A stretch of 64,000 nucleotides of DNA from Limimaricola soesokkakensis (GCF_900172345.1 NZ_FWFY01000004.1:186001-250000); one strand, 5' to 3'; counted from the first letter of the stretch, positions 16,304-25,034 are shown. Translations and numbers: made by a program. Notes: generated from the sequence alone by a model not told the origin.

Positions 16304-17362
16304 TTACTTCATGTCGGCGGCGCGGACCGCCTCGAGTTCGGTCTCGGCCTCGGCCACGGCGGCGGTCAGAGCGTCGTAGATCTCCTGCCCGCCTTCGACG
16401 TTGGCGGTGAACCACTCGTAGACCGGCTGCGCCGCCTCGGCGAAGGCGGCCTTCTCCTCGGGGGTCGGCACGTAGAGATCGCCGCCACCGGCGACGAAAT
16501 CTTCGTAGGCCTGGATCGACTTGCGCTTCGGCGAGGCGAAAGTGGCCTGCTGCAGCTGGTAGAAGCCGTCGACCACGACGCGCTTCATGTCGTCCGGCAG
16601 CTCCTGGAAGCGCTGGTTCGACATCCACCACAGCGCGCCCATATAGGCATGGCCGTCCAGCGTGACGTATTGCAGGCCCGCATCGGGGAACTTCATCGAC
16701 ATGATGTCGGTGATGCCGTTCTTGGTGCCCTCGACCACGCCGGTCTGCAGCGAGGTGAACAGCTCGGGCCACGGGATCGGCGTCGGCGAGGCGCCCAGCG
16801 CCCGCACCAACTCCTGCGGCAGGTCGGCGACAACGGTGCGGATCTTCAGCCCCTCGATGTCGGCGGGCGTGGCGATCCGGCGCTGGGTGTTGGCGAAGTT
16901 GCGCCAGCCACCGGTGTTACCGATCGTCATCAGCCGGATGCTTTCGCCCGAATCCTCGAGCGCCATGTCGCGCATGGTGCGGGTGAAACCGCCCGAGAGC
17001 ACGGCCTCGGCGATACGGTCATCGGCCATCACGTAAGGCAGGTCGAGCACCTGCACATAGGGGAACAGGCCCGAGGCGCCGCCGGAGGTCGAGATGTAGA
17101 TGTCGATCGAGCCGTCGGCCACGCCCTGCAGGCACTCCGCGCCGTTCGAGCACAGCTGCGTGCCCATGAAGATCTCGACCTCGATGGCGCCGTTGGAGGC
17201 CGCCTCGACGTAGTTCTTGAAAACCACGAGACCGTCGTAATCCTCGTCGTTCTCGTTCGAGTTGGCGGTGGCGCGCAGCTTGATGTCTTGTGCCATGGCG
17301 GGCAGCGCGGTCCCGGCCAGAAGCGCGGCGAGGCCGGCGGCCTTGAATGTGGTGCTGAGCAT
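16304..17362 (-). CDS. dctP: TRAP transporter substrate-binding protein (DctP family) of the sulfonate cluster
   Basis: A 352-residue periplasmic binding protein with a Sec signal (AGLAALLAGTALPAMAQ). The DctP core shows GLKIRTVVADLP with the ligand-binding arginine, and VVEGTKNGITDIM. The ATG at 17362 has GGGAGGAC upstream; the open frame continues earlier only as an overlap with the permease gene. It is the last gene of the flavin monooxygenase-TRAP operon, 45 bases after dctM, and closed by a perfect 12-bp hairpin. Rhodobacteraceae use TRAP systems for several sulfonates (for example IseKLM and HpsKLM for isethionate and dihydroxypropanesulfonate), so an organosulfonate ligand is plausible but unproven. 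Confidence 0.92.
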   Translation of the reverse strand: MLSTTFKAAGLAALLAGTALPAMAQDIKLRATANSNENDEDYDGLVVFKNYVEAASNGAIEVEIFMGTQLCSNGAECLQGVADGSIDIYISTSGGASGLFPYVQVLDLPYVMADDRIAEAVLSGGFTRTMRDMALEDSGESIRLMTIGNTGGWRNFANTQRRIATPADIEGLKIRTVVADLPQELVRALGASPTPIPWPELFTSLQTGVVEGTKNGITDIMSMKFPDAGLQYVTLDGHAYMGALWWMSNQRFQELPDDMKRVVVDGFYQLQQATFASPKRKSIQAYEDFVAGGGDLYVPTPEEKAAFAEAAQPVYEWFTANVEGGQEIYDALTAAVAEAETELEAVRAADMK

Positions 17363-17406
17363 GGTGTCCTCCCTATTGCTCTCGTCGTCTTTGTTCTTGT
17401 CGTCGT

Positions 17407-18696
17407 TCAGTCGGCGAAGCCCGTCAGGCGCGGGATCGTCATGGAAATCTCGGGCACGAAGGTGATCAGCATGATCACCAGGATCTCGACCGCGAGGAAG
17501 GGCAGGATCGCCTTGGAGATGGTTTCGACCTTCTCGCCAGAGACCGAGGCCGCGACGAAGAGCACGAGCCCCATCGGTGGCGTCGCCAGCCCCACGGTCA
17601 GGTTCACGCACATGATGATCGCGAAATGCACCGAGTCGACGCCCAGAGAGGTGAAGACCGGCCCGAGGATCGGACCCAAGATGATGATCGCCGGGCCCGC
17701 GTCGAGGAACATGCCCACCGCGAACAGCAGCAGGTTGATCAGGAACAAGAGCAACAGCGGATTCTCGGTCAGGGTCAGGATGAAGTCGGCCAGAAGCTCG
17801 GGCGCATGGGAGAGCGAGACCACGGTCTTGAACGACATCGCCGCGCCGACCAGCAGCAGCACCACCGCCGAGGTGATGCCCGCCTTCGAAAGCACGTCCG
17901 ACAACTCGGAGAATTTGAGCGTGCGCAGAACGAAGAGGCCGATGATCAGCGCGTAGGCCACGGCCACGGCGGCGGCCTCGGTCGGGGTGAACACTCCCGA
18001 CAGGATGCCGCCGAGGATGATGACCGGCGTCAGCAGCGGGAAGAAGGCCTTGAGGCTCGCCTGACCGCGCTCGCCCCACGTATGGCGGCGCGAGGCGATG
18101 GGGAAGTCGTAGCGGTCGGCCATCAGCTTGACGATCAGCATCAGGCCCACACCCACGAGGATGCCCGGCACGATGCCCGCGAGGAACAGCGCGGCGACGC
18201 TCTCGCCCATGACATAGGCGTAGATGATCATGATGCCCGAGGGCGGGATGATCGGGCCGATGACCGAGGACGCGGCGGTGATCGCGGCGGCGAAGCGGCG
18301 GGTATAGCCTTGCTTCTCCATCGCCGGGATCAGCATCGAGCCCAGCGCCGAGGTGTCGGCCACCGCCGAGCCCGAAAGGCCCGCGAAGAGCATCGAGGAC
18401 AGGATGTTCACATGCGCGAGGCCGCCGCGGAAATGCCCCATCAGGGCTTGGCTGAACTCGACGAGGCGCAGGGTGATGCCGCCGCGGTTCATCAGCTCGC
18501 CCGCCAGCATGAAAAACGGGATCGCCATCAGCGGAAAGCTGTCCATGCCGTTGTAAAGGTTGCGGTACAGCAGCGTGAGATCACGCTCCTGGCCGTTGAG
18601 CCAGAGCAGGATGCCCGGCGCGAACAAGAGGCCGAAGAAGACCGGCAGGCCGACCATCAGGAAGAACAGGAAGACCGGAAGGAACAGGACCAGCAT
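17407..18696 (-). CDS. dctM: TRAP transporter large permease (DctM family) of the sulfonate cluster
   Basis: A 429-residue, standard-length DctM with about 12 to 13 helices. Family blocks include GLSGSAVADTSALGSMLIPAM, shortened here as the SGSAVAD segment, and PPSGIMIIYAYVMGESVA. It carries the substrate with Na+ across the inner membrane. Its ATG shares one base with the dctQ stop (TAATG), so the two are coupled. It differs from the left-end DctM in lacking the extra polar loop, showing that the two TRAP systems are of different subfamilies. Confidence 0.95.
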   Translation of the reverse strand: MLVLFLPVFLFFLMVGLPVFFGLLFAPGILLWLNGQERDLTLLYRNLYNGMDSFPLMAIPFFMLAGELMNRGGITLRLVEFSQALMGHFRGGLAHVNILSSMLFAGLSGSAVADTSALGSMLIPAMEKQGYTRRFAAAITAASSVIGPIIPPSGIMIIYAYVMGESVAALFLAGIVPGILVGVGLMLIVKLMADRYDFPIASRRHTWGERGQASLKAFFPLLTPVIILGGILSGVFTPTEAAAVAVAYALIIGLFVLRTLKFSELSDVLSKAGITSAVVLLLVGAAMSFKTVVSLSHAPELLADFILTLTENPLLLLFLINLLLFAVGMFLDAGPAIIILGPILGPVFTSLGVDSVHFAIIMCVNLTVGLATPPMGLVLFVAASVSGEKVETISKAILPFLAVEILVIMLITFVPEISMTIPRLTGFAD

Positions 18697-19286
18697 TATT
18701 CGGCGCTCCCCAGAACGGGATTACGGACCATTGGCAGCCGGTCGGCGGCCCCGAAGAGCCCCATCAGGGCGCGCAGCATCAGCTCGAGATTGACGAGGAT
18801 CAGCATTGCGAAGCCCACCACCAGCGAGAGCATCATCCAGCTGCGCGGAATGCGGTACCAGCTTTCGAGGGACCACGAGGTCGGCAAATAGAGCGAGGCG
18901 GTGTCGAAACGTCCGCCGAGCCCGTTCACCTCGGCCCAGCCGATTGAGAGCCCCATCACCAGCACCAACATGGAGATCGAGAGCAGGATCAGCGACAGCA
19001 GCGACGACAGCCGCACTGGCAGCGCCATCAGCAGGCTGTCGATGGCGACGAAACCGCCATGGCGCAGCGCGGTGGGGGCCATCAGCCCAGTCATCCACAG
19101 CATGCAGAAGCGCGCCGCCTCGTCGGGCCAGGGCAGCGCGTTGTTGAACACGTAGCGCATGACGACCTGCAACAGCGTCACCGCCACCATCACGGTGATG
19201 GCCACGACGCCGATCGCGCGGCCCGCGGTGCAGAGTGCCGCATTTAGCCGCCCCAGCGGCCCCAGCACGGCCAGAACTCCTCCCAT
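18696..19286 (-). CDS. dctQ: TRAP transporter small permease (DctQ family) of the sulfonate cluster
   Basis: A 196-residue, four-helix small permease. The conserved NNALPWPDEAARF segment after the first helix is the DctQ signature. The ATG at 19286 has GGGGAGAGGA upstream; longer frames to the left of it are arginine-rich shadow sequence. It begins 53 bases after the flavin reductase stop, so the transporter genes probably share the transcript of the monooxygenase genes. Confidence 0.93.
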   Translation of the reverse strand: MGGVLAVLGPLGRLNAALCTAGRAIGVVAITVMVAVTLLQVVMRYVFNNALPWPDEAARFCMLWMTGLMAPTALRHGGFVAIDSLLMALPVRLSSLLSLILLSISMLVLVMGLSIGWAEVNGLGGRFDTASLYLPTSWSLESWYRIPRSWMMLSLVVGFAMLILVNLELMLRALMGLFGAADRLPMVRNPVLGSAE

Positions 19287-19339
19287 TCCTCTCCCCTTCC
19301 CTTTCGGGTGGCCGCTCCTCCCCAGGATACGGCGGTGTC

Positions 19340-19849
19340 TCAGTCCTGCGCGATCCGCGCGGTCTTGCCCGCGTAGAAGACGAGCGGGGTGCCGTCGCGC
19401 AGTTCGCAACGATCGACCCGGCCCACGACGATCACGTGGTCGCCGCCGTCATGCGTGGCCTCGCGCGTGCAGTCGAAACGGGCCAGCGCGCCGGGGATCA
19501 CCGGCACGCCGTCGGCGTTCACCTCCAGATCGTGCTCGCCCAGCTTCCAGGCGTCCTTGGAGACACCGAAGCACAGATCGGCCTGCTCGGCGGCTAGTAC
19601 GTGGATCACGTAATTCGTGGCATGGGCGAAATGCCCGAAGCGGCGCGACTTGCGATCGGGCGACCACAGCACCAGCGGCGGGTCGAGCGACAGGCTCGAA
19701 AAGCTGTTGGCGGTGATCGCCACGGGACCGTCCTCGCCGGCCACCGTGACGATGGTGACGCCGGTGGCAAAGCGGCCGAAGGCATCGCGCAGGAGCCGCG
19801 TGTTCTCCGCATCCGGCACGAAGCCGGTGATCTCGGCCGCCGCGCTCAT
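19340..19849 (-). CDS. NAD(P)H:flavin reductase partner of the monooxygenase (SmoA-like)
   Basis: A 169-residue flavin reductase-like FMN-binding protein (HpaC/SsuE-type partner of the PF01613 fold). Blocks include FATGVTIVT, GPVAITANSFSSLSLDPPLVL and HVIVVGRVDRCE, where the last is the usual family end motif. It supplies reduced flavin to the SsuD-like monooxygenase two genes upstream. Its ATG overlaps the aldo/keto reductase stop (ATGA), so all three enzymes are translated in series. In the sulfoquinovose monooxygenase cluster the same role is filled by SmoA. Confidence 0.92.
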   Translation of the reverse strand: MSAAAEITGFVPDAENTRLLRDAFGRFATGVTIVTVAGEDGPVAITANSFSSLSLDPPLVLWSPDRKSRRFGHFAHATNYVIHVLAAEQADLCFGVSKDAWKLGEHDLEVNADGVPVIPGALARFDCTREATHDGGDHVIVVGRVDRCELRDGTPLVFYAGKTARIAQD

Positions 19850-20736
19850 GGCACTTCGGTGCCGAGACCGGCCTCGTAGAGCAGGAACCAAGTTTCGCGG
19901 TCGATCTCCACCTTGAGCGCGTCGGAAATCTTCGCGATCCGCTCGACGTTGTTGGTGCCCAGCACCGGCAAGATGCCCGCCGGATGCGCCAGCAGGAAGG
20001 CCACCGCGACGGCGGCGCGGTCGACGCCCTGCGCCCTCGCGATGCGGTCGAGACGCTCGGCCACAGGCCCCTGCCCTCTCATCAGGTCGCCGCCGCCCAG
20101 CGGCGACCAAGCCATCAGCGGGATGTTCCGGCGCTGGTGATAGGCGAGATCGCCATTGGTGAAGGGCGCGAGCTCCTTCAGCGAGATCTCGATCTGGTTG
20201 GTGGCGAGCGGCGTGTCCATCGCCGATTCCAGCAGTTCCACGTCCCAGGGCCGGAAGTTCGAGACGCCGACGGCGCGGACCTTGCCGCTCGCCACCAGCG
20301 CGTCGAGCGCGGCGCCGGTTTCGCGGGGGTCCATCATCGGGTCGGGGCGGTGGATCAGCAGCAGGTCGAGATACTCGATGCCCATGTCGCGCAGGCTCGT
20401 CTCGACCGCCTGCTCGATATAGGCGCGCGAGGTGTCGTAATGCTTGACCGTCTTGTCGGCATGGCGACCCATCGGCGCGACGATGCCGCATTTGCTGACG
20501 ATCTCGATCCGGTCACGCAGCGAAGGATCCTCCTTCAGCGCCGCGCCCAGCACCGCCTCGGCGCCGTAGCCGCCATAGATGTCGGCCTGGTCCATCGTCG
20601 TGATACCCTGCTCGAGGCAGGCGTCGATCTTGGCCCGGACATGGGCGGGCGAGGTGTCGGAATCGTCGGCGATGCGCCACATGCCATAGACGAGGCGGCT
20701 CAGCGCCACGTCGCGCGAAATCTCGATACGATCCAT
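19846..20736 (-). CDS. Aldo/keto reductase (SmoB-like)
   Basis: A 296-residue (beta/alpha)8 aldo/keto reductase with the full catalytic tetrad: D49, Y54 (MDQADIYGGYG), K82 (IVSKCG) and H129 (LLLIHRPDP). It resembles the YdhF branch in motif layout. Start and stop are both shared with neighbours (TGATG with the monooxygenase, ATGA with the flavin reductase). In the sulfo-SMO pathway an enzyme of this superfamily reduces the 6-oxo-sugar made by oxidative desulfonation. The same role here, reduction of the aldehyde product, is inferred from gene order. Confidence 0.92.
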   Translation of the reverse strand: MDRIEISRDVALSRLVYGMWRIADDSDTSPAHVRAKIDACLEQGITTMDQADIYGGYGAEAVLGAALKEDPSLRDRIEIVSKCGIVAPMGRHADKTVKHYDTSRAYIEQAVETSLRDMGIEYLDLLLIHRPDPMMDPRETGAALDALVASGKVRAVGVSNFRPWDVELLESAMDTPLATNQIEISLKELAPFTNGDLAYHQRRNIPLMAWSPLGGGDLMRGQGPVAERLDRIARAQGVDRAAVAVAFLLAHPAGILPVLGTNNVERIAKISDALKVEIDRETWFLLYEAGLGTEVP

Positions 20737-21890
20737 CAGCGTCGTTCTCCTGCGCCGAGCGGCGTCTTCGGGGTGCCCGCCGGGACGCGGCCATAGGCCT
20801 CCGGCAGCGAGCAGGTCTTGATCATCGGCAGCACGCGGGCGCCGAAATGCTTGGCCTCGTCGATATGCGGATAGCCCGACAGGATGAAGGCCCGCATGCC
20901 CATCTTCCGGTATTCCTCGAGCTTCGAATAGACTTGGTCGGTCGATCCCACCAGCGCCGCGCCGCAGCCCGAGCGGGCCCGGCCGACGCCGGTCCAGAGG
21001 TTGGGCTCGATGAAGCCCTCCATATCCGCGAGCTCGCGGTTGCGCGCTTGGTGCGACACGCCGAGCGAGGTGGCATCGAGCGCCCTTTCGCGGATCGTGC
21101 GGCCCTGCTCGTCATCGAGCTCGGAAACGAGATGCTGCGCGTATTCGCGCGCCTCGGCCTCGGTTTCGCGGACGATGACATGCACCCGCAGGCCGTAATC
21201 GAGGGTGCGGTCGTATTTCTCGGCCACCGCGTGGACGGCCCGCATCCGGTCGGCGAGATCGTCCTTCTTTTCCGGCCACATCAGGTAGACGTCGCAATGC
21301 TGGCCGCACAGCTCCAGCGCGTCGGGAGAGTAGCCGCCGAAATACAGGAGCGGGCCGCCTTCCTGATAGGGCTTGGCCGGGTCGGTGGTCAGGCCTTGGA
21401 AGTCGTAGACCTCGCCCTTGTAGTTGATCTCGTCGCGGGTCCAGGCCTGCTTGAGGATCTCCACAACCTCTCGCGACCGCTGGTAGCGGAAGCTGCTCTC
21501 GGCCTTTTCGCCCGGGAAATCCGAGGAAATGACGTTCAGCGTCAGGCGGCCTTCCAGCATGTGGTCGAGCGTGGCGACAGTGCGCGCCAGCATGATCGGC
21601 TGCATCTCGCCGCAGCGGATCGCGGCCAGCAGATTGATCTTCGAGGTGATCGGCGCGCAGCCCGCGACGAAGCTCAGCGTGTCCTGCCCGACCTGATAGG
21701 AGGACGGGCAGAGGATGTTGCGGAAGCCTTGCTCCTCGGCGGTCTTCACGATCTCCGAGCAATGCGCCCAGGACGAGCGCAGGTCGCCGTCGGGCTTGCC
21801 CAGAAGCCGGTAATCATCCGAGCAAAGCGCTGCGAACCACGACACCTCGACCGCGTCGAGATCGGGCGAGGTGATGGGGACGACGGTCAT
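20736..21890 (-). CDS. FMNH2-dependent sulfonate monooxygenase (SsuD/SmoC-like)
   Basis: A 384-residue luciferase-like monooxygenase of the SsuD class, which splits C-S bonds in sulfonates to an aldehyde and sulfite using reduced flavin and O2. W205, R235, H237, Y340 and H342 fall at a constant offset from the SsuD active-site residues W196, R226, H228, Y331 and H333, and R304/R306 lie where SsuD has R297. The SsuD cysteine C54 region reads SSYQVGQD here, without Cys. The ATG at 21890 follows GGAGGAG; earlier codons are not conserved. It is the first gene of the operon and faces the GntR gene. The aldo/keto reductase and flavin reductase neighbours point to a sugar sulfonate such as sulfoquinovose rather than a simple alkanesulfonate. 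Confidence 0.9.
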   Translation of the reverse strand: MTVVPITSPDLDAVEVSWFAALCSDDYRLLGKPDGDLRSSWAHCSEIVKTAEEQGFRNILCPSSYQVGQDTLSFVAGCAPITSKINLLAAIRCGEMQPIMLARTVATLDHMLEGRLTLNVISSDFPGEKAESSFRYQRSREVVEILKQAWTRDEINYKGEVYDFQGLTTDPAKPYQEGGPLLYFGGYSPDALELCGQHCDVYLMWPEKKDDLADRMRAVHAVAEKYDRTLDYGLRVHVIVRETEAEAREYAQHLVSELDDEQGRTIRERALDATSLGVSHQARNRELADMEGFIEPNLWTGVGRARSGCGAALVGSTDQVYSKLEEYRKMGMRAFILSGYPHIDEAKHFGARVLPMIKTCSLPEAYGRVPAGTPKTPLGAGERR

Positions 21891-21986
21891 GCGGGGGCTC
21901 CTCCAAGCGTGCAATTTCAACTTGCGTAACAGTCCGGCAAATGCAAATCAATGGTGCATCAATTTTGACCGCGAGATTTTCGCCAG
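21891..21986. promoter_or_regulatory. Divergent promoter region, sulfonate operon / GntR gene
   Basis: This AT-richer 96-base gap separates the monooxygenase and GntR genes. It contains GCAA-N7-TTGC, TGCA-N9-TGCA and a direct repeat ATCAAT-N6-ATCAAT, any of which may form the GntR operator. No single site stands out. Confidence 0.45.
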
Positions 21987-22688
21987 ATGCCCGAAGCGCC
22001 CGCCGCCCTGCCGATCCACCAGCAGATCAGCGAACTTCTCGTGCGCGAGATCGCCTCCGGGCGGCTGGTCGAAGGCGAGCGGTTGCCACCCGAGCGCGAC
22101 TTCGCGCAGCGTCTGGGCACTTCGGTGCGCACGCTGAGAAAGGCGCTGGCCGAGCTGTCGGAGAAGGGCATGCTGGAGCGGGTGCAGGGCTCGGGCAACT
22201 ACGTGCGCCGCAATGCCCAGGCCGAAAGCGTCTATTCCATGTTCCGGCTGGAGTTGCCCGAGGGCGGCGGCCTGCCCCGCGCCGAGGTGCTCGATCTCGC
22301 GCGCATGGACAAGCCCGCCGACCTGCCCGGCTTCGGCACCGCGTCGGACGCCACGCGGATTCGCCGCCTGCGCCGTCTCAACGACACGATCATCGCGATC
22401 GAGGAGATCTGGCTCGACGGCGCGGCCGGCGCGATCGACCCCGCGAAACTCGCGGATTCGCTCTACCTCTACTACAAGACCCATCTCGGTTTCTGGATCA
22501 CCCGCGCCGAGGATCGGGTCACCATCGGGGAGGTGCCGCATTGGGCGCCCTCGGCCTTCACGCTGCGCCCCGGCACGATCACCGGATACATCGAGCGGCT
22601 GAGCTGGGCGCAGGGCCCGGCGCCGGTCGAGTTCTCGCGAACATGGTTCGACACGGCGCGCGCCCATTACGTGCAACGCCTGATCTGA
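21987..22688 (+). CDS. GntR/HutC-family transcriptional regulator
   Basis: A 233-residue regulator with an N-terminal winged helix (LPPERDFAQRLGTSVRTLRKAL, shown as the PPERDFAQRLGTS core) and a C-terminal UTRA ligand domain ending with TITGYIERLSWAQG and EFSRTWF. HutC-type regulators usually sense a sugar, sugar phosphate or amino acid. It is divergent from the monooxygenase operon and followed ten bases later by the Gfo/Idh dehydrogenase gene, so it is the likely repressor of both. Its ligand is probably the sulfonate or a breakdown product. Confidence 0.92.
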   Translation: MPEAPAALPIHQQISELLVREIASGRLVEGERLPPERDFAQRLGTSVRTLRKALAELSEKGMLERVQGSGNYVRRNAQAESVYSMFRLELPEGGGLPRAEVLDLARMDKPADLPGFGTASDATRIRRLRRLNDTIIAIEEIWLDGAAGAIDPAKLADSLYLYYKTHLGFWITRAEDRVTIGEVPHWAPSAFTLRPGTITGYIERLSWAQGPAPVEFSRTWFDTARAHYVQRLI

Positions 22689-22698
22689 GGGAGGATCA

Positions 22699-23832
22699 AT
22701 GACCACGCCCACCAATTACGGCATCATCGGCTGCGGCATGATGGGACAGGAGCACCTGCGCAACATCGCGCTGCTGCCCGGCACGCGCGTCGCAGCGATC
22801 TTCGAGCCCGACGCCGAGATGGCGATGCAGGCGCAGGCGCTCGCGCCCGAGGCGCGGCTGTGCGATTCGGTCGCCGATCTGATGGCGACCGAGGGGCTCG
22901 ACTGCCTGCTGATCGCCAGCCCGAATTTCCGCCATCTCGAGCAGATGGAGGAGATCGCCCGCACCCGGCCGTTGCCGGTCCTCGTCGAGAAGCCGCTCTT
23001 CACCGACCCGGCCGAGACGGCGCGGCTCGCGGCGTTCCGCGACAGCTACCCCGCCCCGGTCTGGGTGGCGATGGAGTACCGCTACATGCCGCCCATCGCG
23101 GCCTTCCTCAAGGAGGCGCAGGCAGCCACGGGGGGCATCAAGATGCTCACCATCCGCGAGCATCGCTTCCCGTTCCTGCACAAGGTCGGCGGCTGGAACC
23201 GGTTCAACCGCTTCACCGGCGGCACCTTCGTCGAGAAGTGCTGCCACTTCTTCGACCTGATGCGGCTCACGCTTGGCGACGAGCCGGTGCGGGTCATGGC
23301 CTCGGGCAGCCAGGCGGTGAACCACCAGGACGAGAATTACGAGGGCGTGGCGCCTGACGTGCTCGACAATGGCTATGTGATCGTCGATTTCGCGCGCGGC
23401 GGTCGTGCCCTGCTGGAATTGTGCATGTTCGCCGAGGGCGCGCGCTACCAGGAAGAGGTTACGGCGGTCGGGCCGCGGGCACGGATCGACGCGCTCGTGC
23501 CGGGGCCGGGCCGGTTCTGGCCCGAGCATCTGGGCGAGCCGCCGGTGCCGCAGCTGATCATCAGCCCGCGCGAGCCCAAGGGCCCAGAGATCCGCGAGAT
23601 CCCGGTCGATCCGGCGCTTTTGGAGGCGGGCGACCACAACGGCTCGACCTTCTACCAGCATGCGCGCTTCCTCGAACTGGTGCGCGGCCAGCGCGCCCGC
23701 GCCGAGGTGACGCTCGAGGATGGCTGGGCCGCCGTGGCCATGGGCATCGCCGCGCAGATGTCGATCCGCGAGGGCCGCGCCGTCTCGATGGAAGAAACGG
23801 GACTGATGCCGGCAAGGCTGCGCGCCGCCTGA
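22699..23832 (+). CDS. Gfo/Idh/MocA-family dehydrogenase
   Basis: A 377-residue NAD(P)-dependent sugar or cyclitol dehydrogenase. The Rossmann fingerprint GIIGCGMMG is at 8-16, the family EKP motif at 97-99, and the GTFVEKCCHFFD segment places K180 and H183 at the catalytic positions. GGGAGG precedes the ATG, ten bases after the GntR stop. Being in the same unit as the regulator of the sulfonate operon, it may oxidise or epimerise a sugar derived from, or fed into, that pathway. The family is too broad for a substrate call. Confidence 0.92.
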   Translation: MTTPTNYGIIGCGMMGQEHLRNIALLPGTRVAAIFEPDAEMAMQAQALAPEARLCDSVADLMATEGLDCLLIASPNFRHLEQMEEIARTRPLPVLVEKPLFTDPAETARLAAFRDSYPAPVWVAMEYRYMPPIAAFLKEAQAATGGIKMLTIREHRFPFLHKVGGWNRFNRFTGGTFVEKCCHFFDLMRLTLGDEPVRVMASGSQAVNHQDENYEGVAPDVLDNGYVIVDFARGGRALLELCMFAEGARYQEEVTAVGPRARIDALVPGPGRFWPEHLGEPPVPQLIISPREPKGPEIREIPVDPALLEAGDHNGSTFYQHARFLELVRGQRARAEVTLEDGWAAVAMGIAAQMSIREGRAVSMEETGLMPARLRAA

Positions 23833-23874
23833 CGGCACGCTCGACGACACGGCGCAAAGATATTCGCGCCCCGA

Positions 23875-23899
23875 GGGGTCCGACCGCTTGTCGGACCCC
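23875..23899 (+). terminator. Perfect 10-bp hairpin after the dehydrogenase gene
   Basis: GGGGTCCGAC and GTCGGACCCC pair around CGCTT, 42 bases after the stop. There is no T-run, as is common for GC-rich alphaproteobacterial terminators. Confidence 0.6.
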
Positions 23900-23965
23900 C
23901 GCCCGCCATCCCATCTCTGCGCAAGGCCGGAACCACGGCCTCGGGATGGTGAGAAGGAATCCGAC

Positions 23966-24922
23966 ATGGGAATGTGGCTGTCGCTGGTCGCGGGCCTTGT
24001 GCTGCTGGTGCTCGGCGGCGAATTTCTGGTGCGCGGCACGGTGCGCGTCGCAGAACGGCTGGGCGTGTCGCCGCTGGTGATCGGCCTGACGCTGGTGGGC
24101 TTCGGTACTTCGACGCCCGAGCTCGTCACCTCGGTGCAGGCGGCGCTCAAGGGCGCGCCGGGCATCGCCTATGGCAACGTCGTCGGCTCCAACATCGCCA
24201 ACATCCTGCTGATCATGGGCGGCGCCGCGCTGATCACCCCGATCGCCGTGGCCTCGGCCGCGCTCAAGCGCGACGGCGCGGTGATGGTGGTGGTCGCGCT
24301 GGGCTTCGCCGCGCTGGGCCTGCTGATGCCCCTGGGCGTGGCGGTGGGCGCCGCCTTCGTCACCGCGCTCGCCTTCTACATCTACATGGCGTTCCGCCAG
24401 GAGAGCCGTGGTGCCGTGCGCGAAAAGGCCGATGCGGCCCAGAGCGCCGACCCGGCGCTGGCGCCCGACGGCACCACCTCCCTGCCCGTCTCGCTCCTCA
24501 CCGCGCTGGGCGGTCTCGCCCTGGTGGTCTATGGCGGCTACCTGCTGGTCGAGGGCGCGACGACTCTGGCGCGCAGCTTCGGCATCTCCGAGACGGTGAT
24601 CGGTCTTACCGTGGTCGCGATCGGAACCTCGCTGCCGGAACTGGTGACGTCGGTGATGGCGGCGATCCGCAAGCAGGCCGACATGGCCTTCGGCAACATT
24701 ATCGGCTCAAACATCTACAACATCCTCGGCATCGCCGGCGTCACCGCCATGGTGTCGCCCGGCAACGTGCCGAGCGAGATCCTGAGCTTCGACAACCTCG
24801 TGATGATCGCCGCCTCGCTCGCCGTCGTCGGCCTCGCCTGGACCGGGCTGCGGATTTCCCGCCGCGAGGGTGCCCTGCTGCTGGCCGGCTACGGGATCTA
24901 TCTCTGGGCGCTCTGGCCCTGA
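23966..24922 (+). CDS. Calcium/sodium antiporter (CaCA family, YrbG-like)
   Basis: A 318-residue inner-membrane exchanger with two inverted halves of five helices. The alpha-repeat motifs are GFGTSTPELVTS with GNVVGSNIANI in the first half and AIGTSLPELVTS with GNIIGSNIYNI in the second, both carrying the ion-binding Glu. AAGGA lies seven bases before the ATG at 23966, chosen over earlier in-frame codons that encode no membrane segment. Hairpins flank it on both sides, so it is probably a single-gene unit. Confidence 0.95.
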   Translation: MGMWLSLVAGLVLLVLGGEFLVRGTVRVAERLGVSPLVIGLTLVGFGTSTPELVTSVQAALKGAPGIAYGNVVGSNIANILLIMGGAALITPIAVASAALKRDGAVMVVVALGFAALGLLMPLGVAVGAAFVTALAFYIYMAFRQESRGAVREKADAAQSADPALAPDGTTSLPVSLLTALGGLALVVYGGYLLVEGATTLARSFGISETVIGLTVVAIGTSLPELVTSVMAAIRKQADMAFGNIIGSNIYNILGIAGVTAMVSPGNVPSEILSFDNLVMIAASLAVVGLAWTGLRISRREGALLLAGYGIYLWALWP

Positions 24923-24930
24923 GAACGGCA

Positions 24931-24964
24931 CCGGCCGGAGGTGCGGCCGTCGCGCTCCGGCCGG
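24931..24964 (+). terminator. Hairpin after the CaCA exchanger gene
   Basis: CCGGCCGGAG (24931-24940) and CTCCGGCCGG (24955-24964) form a perfect 10-bp stem with a 14-base loop, eight bases after the stop. Confidence 0.55.
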
Positions 24965-25034
24965 ACAGGGTCGACCGGTCAAGCTCGGTGGATGGAGATC
25001 GAAACCGTCCGCCTGTCAGCTACCACGGCGGCGC

